DNA of 64,000 bases from Ziziphus jujuba (taxonomy: Eukaryota > Streptophyta > Magnoliopsida > Rosales > Rhamnaceae). A program made the position numbers and the translations under genes. The notes under the pieces were generated by a model, which was not told the origin of the DNA, did not search any database, and saw only the letters and a list, made by a program, of their open reading frames with translations. Position 1 is the first letter of the stretch, and every line of letters starts with the position of its first letter. Positions 11,301 to 22,925 of this stretch are shown here, one piece after another. The stretch lies in assembly GCF_031755915.1 (NCBI RefSeq), contig NC_083388.1, positions 20,300,001 through 20,364,000 of the forward strand, written 5' to 3'.

Positions 11301-14300
11301 ATGGCTTGGCTTTTAAAATTATTCATTATAGTTATTTCTATTTTTCTTTTTAATATGTGCAGCACATAGGTGATTTTAATTTTCCAAGGTTAGCAGATTT
11401 TGGAGCTGCAATATCTGGTGCAAACAAATTGCAATGCCAGCAAGTTCTTGAAGAGCTGGATGTAAGTATCACTTCACATATCTCTAGTATTATGACTAAT
11501 CTTGAATCGTTCAGTTTTCTGGCTTGTGCTTTGAGATCATTCCAAAAAGAATTATATTTTGGAGTAAATTAATCTCCATGCCTGCTTTCCATCTGGCATC
11601 AGCCTTCACATTCATATTTATAAAAATTTAGAATATATTTTTAACTACGATATTTGATCAGGTGTATAAACGTTTAAAACTCACACTGGAATTGGTGAAG
11701 AAAGAAATGGAAATAAGCAAGATTCAGGTATGTGATGTTGTTGTTGGTGTTTTGTTTTTCTTGGGGAGGTATGGTGCGGGTGGGTTAAATTTTAATGTTT
11801 GAATTTTACTTTTAACTTTTTTTTTTTTCCCCCCTTTCTTCTGTCGGTTGTACTTAGGAATCTATTGCAAAAGCAATTGAAGAGAAGATAAGTGGTGAAC
11901 AACGCCGCTACCTGTTGAATGAGCAGCTCAAGGCCATAAAGAAGGTATCTATCTCCAACTGTCATCGGTCATCACTGCCTCTATGCAAGCAGTATGATTA
12001 TTTTCTAAATAATTATGTATCTTTAATCTGGTTTTGAAATCAGTTTTCTTTATTTCAACTTGTATTGGAATTTACTTGGCTTGACTTATGCAGGAGCTTG
12101 GACTGGAAACAGATGACAAAACAGCACTTTCTGGTAAGTCCTTCAAAGACTGCCCTTGTTAAAATTATGAAATATGAGGTTTTTTTTCTTTTATGCATTG
12201 TTTTTTATTTACTGCGATAGTGATCTTATCGATTCAGTCTCATGATTTTATATCTTAGGACCATTTTTTCATGATTGGATGTTAGAAAAAATGAAGGAAA
12301 AAAAAAAATGTTGGATCAGACATTACCACTATATGATGTGGATGTTAATATTTGACCTACTGTTGTTGCTTTCCTGTCATCAGATCGCAATTTAGTATTT
12401 AAGTAGATACATTGGTATCTTTGTATATATACTGATTGTATACGAAATACTCGTGATTCTTGCTACTGCAGCAAAGTTTAGGGAAAGACTTGAACCAAAT
12501 AGGGATAAATGCCCACCACATGTTCTTCAAGTTATAGAAGAAGAACTTACAAAATTGCAGCTTTTGGAGGCAAGTTCAAGTGAATTTAATGTCACCCGCA
12601 ACTATTTGGATTGGTTGACTGCACTTCCTTGGGGAAATTACAGGTTATTGTACTACTTAATTGTTATAATTTCATGCTTATAGTTGTTATAATTTCATGG
12701 TTGTACCTATGACAGAGGGTTTAAGTACTCGCTAATGAGAATAAATGATCTTTGTTGCACTATTTAGGATGATAATAGGAATTTATCTTGTCATGGTCTT
12801 CTTAGTGTAGGATAAAACTGATTTTGATATTTCTATGGTCATAGAAATAATGTAACATTTAAATATGGAGTAGGAATATCTCTAGTGGGTAAATAATACA
12901 TGTAATGGATTCTCTGATTGCTTTATACCCTTATTATGGAGTAGGAATATCTCTAGTGGGTAAATAATACATGTAATGGATTCTCTGATTGCTTTATACC
13001 CTTATTATTATGGTTCTGAGTCATATCTGATGTATTTTTCTTTTTTCTTTTTTTTCAATTACAAATGCAGTGATGAGAATTTTGATGTCCTTCGAGCACA
13101 AAAAATCCTTGATGAAGATCATTATGGATTATCTGATGTAAAGGAAAGGATATTGGAATTTATTGCTGTTGGAAAACTTAGAGGAACCTCACAAGGTTAG
13201 TAACGTTTCTTCTTTGATGCTTGCCTTACTAGTTTCTGGGATATCATACATGGCGTGCTATAGAGTTTTCTACAAGTAACATGGTTTTATCCCTTCTAAT
13301 CACAGGAAAAATCATCTGTCTCTCTGGTCCACCTGGAGTGGGCAAAACCAGCATTGGCCGTTCAATTGCACGTGCCTTGAACCGTAAGTTCTTTCGATTT
13401 TCTGTTGGAGGATTAGCTGACGTTGCTGAAATAAAGGTAGTTAGAACCTTTTTGTATTGAATAACATTAATACAGACATTCACTCATATCACACAGTTAT
13501 ATCTTGTAAATTAACTCTCTAAATAACTATCAGGGGCATCGTCGAACGTATATTGGTGCTATGCCAGGAAAGATGGTACAGTGCCTTAAAAATGTTGGAA
13601 CAGCTAATCCTCTTGTTTTGATTGATGAGATTGACAAGGTAATGTATTGCTGGACGATGCCTTATAATGTGCTGATAATAAATGCTTATTTAATGTGACC
13701 TTAAATATGTTGATTTTCATTTAATTTTATGCATTATTATTTATTTATTTTTTGATGTTAGCTGGGAAGAGGACATGCTGGTGATCCAGCAAGTGCTTTG
13801 TTGGAGCTTCTTGATCCAGAGCAAAATGCTAATTTTCTAGACCATTATCTTGATGTTTCAATTGATTTATCAAAGGTTAGTGGCAATGGTGGCATGGTCC
13901 TGTTTAGTGGTAGTTTACATTATATGATGCACTTTGGTTTGTCTAATTGTTTTTCTATATGCAGATGGTGGACTAGTGAGTATGTTCTCAATCTAGTGGC
14001 ACATTACATAACATGCATGTATCAATAAGCTGATTAGTGAAAGTTAATCATACACCTATTTTGGTTTTAGGATATGAGCATCTTATTCTTTATACTTATT
14101 GGTGTTAACCTGTTAGGCACAAGACAAGCATCCTGTATCTGCATCCATTCAATGTTGTGCATAAAATGTTTCAAGTGCTTAAAGTTATGGCATAAATGAT
14201 GTATGCCAGTTTTTATTAGTATATTTTTAATTCAGCTGCTTTATCTAGTTATCTTTATTTTGGTTTTTAATTTTGTCGTTTTTCCTTTCCTTCCCTTAAT

Positions 14301-14609
14301 TGGGTAGGATGGGTTTTTGCTGGGAGGAGGGAAAGCAGTCGTGAAGACTCGATGCCTCATGCTTTGAAAAATTTCTATGCAGGTTCTTTTTGTTTGCACA
14401 GCTAATGTTGTAGAGATGATACCTAATCCTCTCCTGGACAGAATGGAGGTCATTGCCATTGCTGGATATATTACTGATGAAAAAATGCATATTGCAAGAG
14501 ACTATTTGGAGAAGGCCACTCGAGAAGCATGTGGCATCAAACCTGAACAGGTGGACATCTCACTCTCACTTGCTCTTTCTCTGTCCCTCTCCATCTTTTA
14601 TGCATTTGA

Positions 14610-14647
<38 letters not shown>

Positions 14648-16665
14648 ATATGAAATATATTTGTAGGATTTTTTCTTAGTGGAAATTACTATGCACTCAG
14701 GTTGAAGTGACCGATGAAGCTCTTCTCGCTCTTATAGAAAATTATTGCCGAGAAGCAGGTGTTCGAAATCTCCAAAAACACATAGAAAAGATATACCGCA
14801 AGGTTTGTTTAAATATCAAGTTTTAAAGAGTCGTATCATACCACATTTTTCGAAGTTGAATGATGTTTATATATTTTTTTAAGAACTGTTTCTCCTTGTG
14901 CATTGTTGAACCTCCTTTTATTTGGCCTGACAGATAGCTCTGCAACTTGTTAGACAAGGTGCTGTGGACGAAGTTGCAATCGCTGAACCTAATGAAGCTA
15001 AAGCAGAACACGTTGAAGAAGTGGGCCAAAATGTGCTTGCTAGTGAGAATCAGACTGCTGAAGAATCAGTAGAGGGCAGCAGTCAAGAACGAAGTACTGA
15101 GTCTTCTATAGAGACTGAGACAGTTCAGACTTCTCCAGTTGGCCAAATTCAATCTTCTTCTGATCAAGCTACTGTTGTAAAGGTATTATAAAGTTCTGAC
15201 AAACGAGGTACCATTAGGAATTTTCTTCTATATATATATATTATTTTTTCCCTTGGTCGTTTGTTTATTATTTATTTGCAAAACTAAACTGATTGTTCTC
15301 TCTTGAATATAGTGCAACAATTGAGAAACGTTGCACACTTCCAAATTGAGAGGTTACAAAGATTCTTCTTTTATATATAAGGGAAAATAATGGATGCTTA
15401 TTACTTGATTCTGGCACAAAAGATATTTTAGTAAGAAAAAAAAAACAAATAGGAGATCTTGTGGAAGGTGTGCAAGTTCCACAATTATTAAAACATAGAG
15501 TTTAAACTGCTTTTTCTGAGTTTACTTTGCATCACAGTTTCAGTTTGAAGCCATTATTTAATCCAGCTTCTTCTGTCATTCTAAATTTAGTGTATTGAAG
15601 CATTGAGTATTATGATGGTTGATCCCTTCTACAGGTTGAAAATGAAGCTGAAAAGATTGAGGAAGGAGAAGCAGTGAAGACAGTTGAAAAGGTGTCGGTT
15701 GATACATCAAACCTCGCTGATTTTGTTGGCAAACCTGTTTTCCATGCAGAGCGCATCTATGATGAAACTCCAATTGGAGTTGTGATGGGTCTTGCTTGGA
15801 CTGCCATGGGTGGTTCCACCTTGTACATAGAGACCACTCAGATTGAGGAAGGAGAGGGTAAAGGAGCTCTTCATCTGACCGGTCAACTTGGAGATGTTAT
15901 GAAAGAAAGTGCACAGATTGCTCACACTGTTTGTAGAGCGATCTTGGCTGAAAAAGAGCCAGATAACCCTTTCTTTGCCAATTCCAAACTCCATCTTCAT
16001 GTTCCAGCAGGATCCACCCCAAAAGATGGACCAAGTGCTGGCTGCACCATGATCACATCCTTGCTTTCCCTTGCTATGAAGAAGCCTGTCAAGAAGGATC
16101 TAGCAATGACCGGGGAAGTAACTCTTACCGGGAGGATTCTTCCAATTGGTGGGGTAAGTTGAATAAACTATAAAATATGAATCACTGTTCTTATAAATCA
16201 TGTGGTTACTACTCTTTTTCATTAACAATTAAAATGAATGCAAGCCTATTAAATGCAATGTGGCATGCCTTAAGGGTATGGCATGCTTTGGTTTTTCATT
16301 ACACTTTTGCCGCATTTTTCCCAGCTTCCTTGGAATTCTTTGGATTTAGATTCTGTGAAATACTGAAATTTATAAAAAGTAACGTTCTCTATTTTATAGG
16401 AACCTATACGTATTGGGTAAGTTATATTGTGGTGCTTCTTAGAACTCATTCAAGTTTCATTCTTGTGAAACAAAATCAGGTTAAGGAGAAAACTATAGCA
16501 GCAAGGAGGAGTGAAGTGAAGACCATTATATTTCCTTCAGCCAACAGGAGGGATTTTGATGAGCTGACACCCAACGTGAAAGAAGGTCTTGATGTTCATT
16601 TTGTAGACAGCTACAGTCAGATATTCGATTTAGCTTTCAATTATGGCCCAGATAAACAAAAATAA
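8382..16665 (+). CDS. LON1: Lon protease 1, mitochondrial (ATP-dependent serine protease), intact 20-exon gene
   Basis: Exons: 8382-8681, 9158-9223, 9442-9633, 9733-9798, 9913-9954, 10079-10201, 11363-11461, 11662-11727, 11858-11944, 12094-12133, 12472-12643, 13071-13195, 13306-13436, 13534-13638, 13762-13875, 14383-14550, 14701-14802, 14934-15182, 15635-16153, 16480-16665. They sum to 2952 nt (983 residues), all phases agree and all introns are GT-AG. Order of domains: Ser/Arg-rich mitochondrial presequence (~1-65), LON N-terminal substrate-binding domain (~100-310), AAA+ module with Walker A GPPGVGKT (467-474) and Walker B LIDEID (D534, E535), a long acidic Ser/Glu-rich linker in exons 18-19, and the protease domain with catalytic Ser883 (GPSAG) and Lys926 (KEKT). 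Lon degrades oxidised and unassembled proteins in the mitochondrial matrix. The start is the first ATG after the leader. Length fits the family. This appears to be the only functional copy in the window. Confidence 0.96.
8781..8880. repeat. Tandem repeat in LON1 intron 1
   Basis: Two near-identical copies (period about 49 bp) beginning GGATAATAATCATTG at 8781 and 8830, each ending in a poly-A run. This looks like a slippage or short tandem duplication inside the intron; it does not touch coding sequence or splice sites. Confidence 0.85.
10631..10702. repeat. Perfect 36-bp tandem duplication in LON1 intron 6
   Basis: Two identical 36-bp copies beginning AATGCATTGGTATTAC at 10631 and 10667. 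They lie within the long intron 6 (10202-11362). The identity implies a recent event. Confidence 0.9.
12864..13005. repeat. Perfect 71-bp tandem duplication in LON1 intron 11
   Basis: The block beginning TATGGAGTAGGAATATC occurs at 12864 and again at 12935, with no mismatch that I can see across the 71-bp unit. The equivalent intron in the downstream duplicate (about 22330-22400) has only one, diverged copy. This duplication therefore arose after the large segmental duplication. Confidence 0.9.
14610..14647. repeat. (CT)n-(AT)n compound microsatellite in LON1 intron 16
   Basis: A run of about nine CT units passes directly into about ten AT units, between exons 16 and 17. It is a typical hypervariable plant microsatellite and could serve as a marker of the intact LON1 locus. 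Confidence 0.9.
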
Positions 16666-17455
16666 GCCACTCTCCGTAACTTCATTTTTATTGTCTTTGA
16701 AGTCTAGCCCGGGGTAGTTAGTTTTTTTTTTTTTTTTCTTTCTTTTTAACGATGATTTTTATGAGGACGGTCGAATTGGAGCTGAGATAAACATTTTGGG
16801 TTCGAGAAATAAGGGAACATTTATTATTCATTCTTGTAATATGAAAAATACACTCTCATTTGTAACAAGTACATTGTCATTCTCAACAAAATTACCAAAC
16901 ATGCTGAAAATGAAATTAAAAATTAGCTTTGTTTTTGTTTTCGATGTAATTCTTCAACGGATAACAAATTGGAATTAGAATATTTCTTCGAAATTCTACC
17001 ATGATGCTTCATATATATATATATATATATACACACACATACACACACACCTCTTTTAGAGGGAAATAAAAAAAAAAAGAAAAAAAGGAAAAAAAAGAAG
17101 AGATTCTATTGAGATTAATCTAGTTTTCTAAATATTTATGTATTTATTTATTTTCTTTGAATATGTAAAACAAGTGGTGAAATCTAAATTGAGTGAGTGC
17201 TAATATGGCATGCCCAACAAAGTCACTTTCTCGCAGGACCTACATTGCATCTTCTTTTCACATATCACATCACCTTTTGTGTGATCATATTGGACAATTG
17301 CTGTGGGATTAGTAAAATCGACACAGTTGGATTTTTCTTTTCTTTTGGGAATTCTGGTAATGAGGAAAGAAATATCCCACGTTCCATTTGTAAATTTTGT
17401 TTCTGATTCACTGCTTATTTGCTCATTCGGTTGTCTATTTGATTCAAAACACTAT

Positions 17456-17492
<37 letters not shown>

Positions 17493-17600
17493 TTTTTATA
17501 ATAAATTTGTTCATTATTATTATTGAACAGATTTCATTACTAGACGTAAAGAGAAAAAAAAAAAAAAAACAAAACAAAAAAATAAAAATAAAAATAAAAA
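16666..17600. other. LON1 3' UTR and downstream non-coding DNA
   Basis: The LON1 3' UTR begins after the stop codon at 16665. A poly-T tract lies at 16721-16738. An (AT)n-(AC)n microsatellite covers about 17011-17050 and a (TA)n run about 17458-17488. Most of this stretch is also found, diverged, in unit B at 26728-27730. I see no gene. Confidence 0.6.
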
Positions 17601-17609
17601 AAGCAAAAA

Positions 17610-18690
17610 AGCGAGCTGGGATCAGACATGAATTGCTGCTTCATGACGTGGTTCTACACTTCTAATTGATGTCAACATTTGACCCAGTACAATTGATGCT
17701 TTCCTATCATCATCTCTCATTTGACTTATGGATCATGGAAATTACTATATCTCTCATGTTGACGTAAATAATTAATGAAGCTTTTTTTTAAATTTATTTT
17801 AGAATTTAGGTTTCTAATTTTTTTTCTTTCAATAATTTAGGTATTAGATTTTTCAATTTGTTATAATTTGAGTTTTTTTTAAAATTTTTTTTTTATTGAT
17901 GAAGCTTAAAAGCCATATCATATAGTTGATATTAAATCGTATTAAATTTTGATCTAAAAAATGTTAAAAATGTAAAATTATGAAACTAATTATAAAATTT
18001 AGTATAATTCTAGTTTGAAATTTAATATAATTTAATACAGTCAACTAATTTATATTAATTTTTTTTTAAAAAAATAAATACCAAAGTGTAAAATTCCTAA
18101 ATAATTTTATTATTTTACAGTTTTTGTAGTTTGAAAATTGATATAGTTAAATTCTAATAATGTGAGATAGTAATTAAATGCTATAATAAAAAATCAAATA
18201 AAGATCAAATTATAACAAATTGAAAATTTAAAAGTTTAAATTGTTGAGCCAAAAAATCAAAAACTTAAATGATAAAACTATGAAAATTAAAGTTACAAAA
18301 GGGTAGTTAATCCTATATTTTAAGAATGGGGCATAGAGAAGGTATATATTTTGAAAGGTTGGCTGAAGTGTCTAAGTCTAGAGAGCCATAACCTATAACC
18401 CATATTTTCCAAGGTTGAAACATGTGTACTTCTTTTTGACAAGAACTTCTTTATGCTGGCATTGTTTGAATTTCTTTTTATAGGGCCTTAGACAAGGATC
18501 ACCGGATATGAACATGCAGCTGTTAAGCCTAATGAAGCTAATGTAGCACATATATATGCAATAACTGGGCCCAAAAAACGTGGTTTGCTAAGGACAAGCA
18601 GACTAACGATGGTTGCTCGTCAAGTGGTTCTTCCAATGGATCGAAATTCAAGTTTCTTCTGCTCCACCTATTAATAAGAAAAATGAGTTT
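17610..18690 (+). pseudogene. Older LON1 relic in unit A (remains of exons 17-18)
   Basis: About 17613-17720 resembles LON1 intron 10 (GGATCAGACAT...TTTGACC...CTTTCC...TCATC). About 18487-18660 resembles LON1 exon 18: AGACAAGGATCACC, then CCTAATGAAGCTAATGTAGCACA, then TGGGCCCAAAA and GAAATTCAAGTTTCTTCTGC. Each of these parallels the exon 18 order around 14950-15170. The frame is broken. The two parts are split by an inverted-repeat element (17787-18320). Because the same relic is also in unit B, it predates the segmental duplication. Confidence 0.68.
17787..18320. mobile_element. MITE-like inverted-repeat insertion, present only in unit A
   Basis: The left arm near 17810-17875 (TCAATTTGTTATAATTTGAG at its core) is the reverse complement of the right arm near 18200-18290 (ATCAAATTATAACAAATTGA), with further imperfect pairing outward. 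The interior is AT-rich and non-coding. At the matching place in unit B (about 27905-27945) the LON1-like sequence continues without it, so it is an insertion. Clear target-site duplications were not found; ATTTTAGAA / ATTTTAAGAA at the edges is a weak candidate. The family cannot be named. Confidence 0.55.
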
Positions 18691-18699
18691 CTCTTGGGA

Positions 18700-21600
18700 G
18701 GGGGCAATTGACTGTGGATGCAAAGCTCTAGCTTTTTAATCATCACTTGCATGAAATTATGTTCTTTCTCAACAACATTATTGAACAGACTGAAATTTGG
18801 GATAAAGATATGGATGTTCATGAAGAATGTTGTGGAATCATGAAATATGAATAACAAAGACCAGCACGTATAATATTAATTAAAATATTTGTTCCAAAAC
18901 CCCCATGCATCATCGTTAAGTAATAGAAGTGAATCCTGTTTTCTTTTCTATATCTTTTTCTTATTTATTTATTTTTCTGGTGTGTTAGAGATGAATGTGA
19001 TAATTAGTACGTGCTAAAACCTGAGTCCCTTAAAGTGGTATAATGTTGTAAAGTTCTATGCACAAGCCTTCTTTAAATTCCTGAGTGATACATGACAAGG
19101 CCATTTTTTGGTGGAGAACTTGCATTCATTGTCATTGACCCTTTGATCCACAAAGAATGAGTACTCATGCAGACCCTTTCTGTGTCTAGTCACCTTCATC
19201 AATTGGGTAGTAATTATTAGTAAAATCCATGGAGGAAAATCAACTCCCATACTAGGAAACCTAAATTTGTTCCTTCAAACCATGGAAATAATATTACTAT
19301 ATACTTAATTTATGGCAAAAAGGGCAAAAAAACAAAAAAAACAAAAAAAAAAAGAAGAAAAAAGAAGAAGAAGAAGATTGAATATTTATCACCTCTCTAA
19401 TCTTTGATATTAATAATTTGATCGATCTTACTTTATTTTGCATCATATATGCCATCAAGAGTGCATATCAACTTTATATGATTGAAGATTTCAACCAAGG
19501 AAAAAAAAGAAGTAATCGATATGATTAAAAACCATTTAATAACTACTATGATTCATCTCAAATTCTTATTGCTAAATTTAAACTTTTTAGCAAGCTTCTT
19601 TTGACTCCCATTGTGAACAAAAAAAGTTACAATATCGGGGGAAAAAAAAAGGTTCAATTTTGGGGGACCCACTTGAGATTTTATGCATGAATCTTCAAGA
19701 TTATATAGGTTAAGTAACAGTGAGAGAAAGTGGGCTACTCATGTGGATCTGATCTTCCACCAAGAAAACTAGAAGAGAATGCCAAGGTATTTCAAGTAAG
19801 GTTACCATTTGAACTGGTTGGAAAAGCCTGGAACAAACACTATTAAAACTTTATGCTGATAAAGATATTACGATTGGGTCATGAGCATATACATATAGTC
19901 AAAAGTGGACTATTATTATTATTATTATTTTAAATTACCAGAATGGGGGAAATCTTTGTAATATGTGGGTAAAATTAATAAGGTTATTATTATTTTAAAT
20001 TAGAATATCCTTGCCATGGAATCCAAACAAAAGTGAGAAAATCATGATTATGAAACCTATGTGGTTTCCTTTTCCTTTATAGGAATATAGCAGGCACCTA
20101 ACTACATTATCCAATCAAAAACTTTTAGCAGCCAACCCCGCATAATCCAAACCTCATGTACGAATATATATATATATGTATTTTTTTTCCCTTAATGAAA
20201 TCTCCGATTATATATATATATATATATATATCATCTCAATTGAAATACCTTTTATTTTCCCTTGCATATATATTCCACTTCTAAAGGTTATATTTCTTTT
20301 TTTTTAATTAATTAATTAATTTGTTTATTTTTATTTTAGATTTAGATCTTGCCGAACAATACCATATATATGCAAATTGATAAGATTATACATTAGTTGA
20401 GAGTTGCGGCAACCAATAGCTTGGCATGATTTTTAAATAATTAATATATAGTTATAACAGGTTAGTCATAATGAATTAATGATATGTCATATTATAGAGT
20501 ACATGAAATTAAGAAGTCATATACCCTCCTATATCTTTTTTGCTTACATAATATAGCATTAGTCCTAAATATTATATATGCATTACTCAATAAACAAAAT
20601 CTTTTAAAGTTTTGTTGCACTAAACATGCGTATAAAACCTCATTATTTATTCATTTATGCTCAGCCACAGGTGGCAAATACCCAAAATAATTATTATATG
20701 TCCGATCAAAAAATTTATATATATATATATATATATATACACCCTCTGACGTTTGAATATTGTTTGTATTAGTATAACTGTACTAAATTGATGATTTTAG
20801 AAGGAAAATTAAAACTTTTGGAATTTTGAAACTTAGAACGATAATGGAGAGAATAGGAATGTAGCCTATAGGGTGTGGTTGTGAAAGATCATGAGAAAAG
20901 GTGGTGCTAATGATTAATTAATTACCTCTAAATGATGAAAGTGAACCTCTATATCAGCAACCCTAATAAAAAAAAAAAAAAATTGTGTTTGTAGGACCGA
21001 AAAGGATGCAAGTTTTTAACTTAACAAAAAATACATTTATGCCACGTCATTGTTGTCAAATTGGAAACAACTCTGTTAGCCATTGTCATTTTCAGATATT
21101 CTAGGTGGCAATGATCATTAGTAATAAACTTAGATTTTGGATTCAAGGTTGGGTGGTGAAATCTCATTTCTATTAGCTACTAATTTGTGATAAATTGCTC
21201 TCCATTTTCAAGGTTTTTATTTATTTATTTTTATTTTATCATATACAATAATACCCACACACATTTGCAAACATTTCCTTCCATTGAGTGTCATGAACAC
21301 TCAGCATTGTAGATATAAATGGCTTGCCAATTGAACCCACCTCATTTGATATAATTGAATAATTTACTTGCTTATATTTTAAGATTTTTTTTTTTTTTAA
21401 AGTGATCAAGTAGCAACTCTATTTTGGATTGTCATATTTTTTTTTTAATTTTAAACCAAAAGTGCTAATTACCACTAATTAATGACTAATTGACTTATTT
21501 CCAATTTAAGACATGGCACAAATGTAGCCTTTGAATTAAATTTATGAACAATGCACAATTGTGATCCGCCTCCCTTAAAACAATGGAGAGGTTTCTTGTA

Positions 21601-21970
21601 TATATAGTTGTTAAGATCTTTCCTTATTTGGAAATGGTTATAAGCTTTAATAGCTATTGTTTGAGTTGTATTTATTATTTGATGCTTTAACTTTGAGTAT
21701 GTATATTTGATATGAAATTTGAAACATAAATACAGTTAATAATAATCATTATAGCTTGCCCACCTATCTACAATATAAATAAGTAACCTAACAATAAAGA
21801 CAATAATAATAAGAAGAAGAAGAAGAAGAAGAAAGGTAATAGTGATAATTATAACACTAACATAATATATAAGAATATGAATAACAATTATAATTTTGTT
21901 TTTAATAATAAACAATTATAAAATAGTATTAACAAGTATTAAAGTTGTATATTGGGGTTTAGTTTAGAAA
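18700..21970. other. Non-genic remainder of unit A
   Basis: No open gene, rRNA or convincing tRNA seen. The DNA holds (TA)n tracts near 20163-20176, 20210-20232 and 20717-20740, a GAA run near 21816-21832 and numerous poly-T tracts. Blocks at 19000-19260, 19600-20140, 20440-20700, 20740-20900 and 21600-21960 match unit B. About 20910-21560 has little counterpart in B. Confidence 0.6.
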
Positions 21971-21987
21971 AAGATTGAATCTCCTTA

Positions 21988-22925
21988 AATGCAAGTTCAA
22001 GTGAATTTAATGTGACTCGAAATTATCAGAATTTGTTGACTGCACTTCCTTGGAGAAATTACATGTTCTTGTACTACTAAATTGAAGTGTTATAATTTCA
22101 TGCTTATATATAGGTTGTATCTCTTAGCGTTCAAAGTTGTGTTGCTGCCATTAAGAATTTTCTAATGAGAATAAATCACTCTCTGTTAAAGTTATGTAGT
22201 ACTTGTGATTTAGGATGATAGTAGGAATTTTTTGTCTTAATGTTTGAATGTGCGAGAATGTAGGATAAAAACTGATTTTGATTAAAAGGACTTCTAATAG
22301 ACCATAGTCGTATAACATCTGAGGAGTATGTATAGTAAGTGTGTAATGCATGGGATGGATTTTCTAGCTAATTGCGCCTTACCCTTATTATAATTGTGAG
22401 TTTATGTGGTCTTTTTTTATTTTATTTTTTATGGTTTTATTTTTTAAATTATAAATGCAGTGATGAGAATTTTGATGTCCTTCGAGCACAAAAAATCATC
22501 GATGAAGACCATTGTAGATTATTTGATGGATATTGGAATTTGTTGTTGTTGGAAAACTTAGAGGAACCTCACAAGTTTGATAAAGTTTCTTGTGTGATGC
22601 TTGCCTACTTAGTTTTCTTGGATATTGTACAAATGGCATGCCATAGAAATTTCTCCTATTTAGCTCATAATTTACATTTTTGCTCTCTAATATTGTATTT
22701 TCTACAATTAACATGATTTTTTCTCCCTTCTAATCGCAGGAAAAATCATCTCTTTCTTTCTGGCTCCACCTGAAGTTGGACAAAACCAGCATATTGGTCA
22801 TTCAATTGCACGTAACTTGAATCGTGACTTCTTTTGATTTTCTGTCAGAGGATTAGCTGATGCTGCAAGGGCACCGTGGAACATGTATCGGTGTTTTGCG
22901 TGGAAAGATGGTGCAATGGGACCCT
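21988..22925 (+). pseudogene. LON1 duplicate pseudogene, 5' part (exons 11-14 region, unit B)
   Basis: Exon 11 3' half at about 21988-22063, exon 12 at 22461-22577, exon 13 at about 22740-22865 and the start of exon 14 at about 22866-22925 can each be aligned with LON1. The region is broken several times. A ~10-bp deletion in exon 12 shifts the frame (LFDGYWN instead of [10 protein letters not shown]). Exon 12 lost its donor context. Small indels scramble the Walker A codons (GGCTCCACCTGAAGTTGGAC), and TTTTGATTT brings in a stop after the arginine-finger-side residues. Homology stops near 22925, where an unrelated ~3.2 kb begins. It cannot encode an ATPase. Confidence 0.88.

Larger units (their letters stand above)
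12566..21970 (+). repeat. Segmental tandem duplication, unit A (LON1 3' half plus ~5 kb downstream)
   Basis: Unit A spans LON1 from inside exon 11 to its end, then non-coding DNA to about 21970. Its segments recur in the same order in unit B. Matches: 12566-12660 with 21988-22085 (exon 11); 13060-13195 with 22450-22580 (exon 12); 13306-13580 with 22740-22920 (exons 13-14); 14066-14155 with 26165-26275; 16240-16740 with 26275-26800 (exon 20); 19000-19250 with 29380-29640; 19650-20140 with 30030-30450; 20740-20900 with 32045-32165; and 21600-21960 with 32340-32890. The end of A abuts the start of B, which is the mark of a head-to-tail duplication. Exon 20 is about 89% identical between units by hand count. 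Confidence 0.85.

Noticed and set aside
16177..16479. Open frame running into LON1 exon 20 from upstream
   Set aside because: This is intron 19 read-through; the CAG acceptor at 16479 and the conserved GGVKEKT junction define the exon.
18700..21970. A conserved microRNA or non-coding RNA gene explaining the blocks shared by the two units
   Set aside because: I looked for several common plant microRNA sequences (including miR159, 164, 166, 172, 390 and 396) and found none. Similarity between the units is explained by duplication alone.
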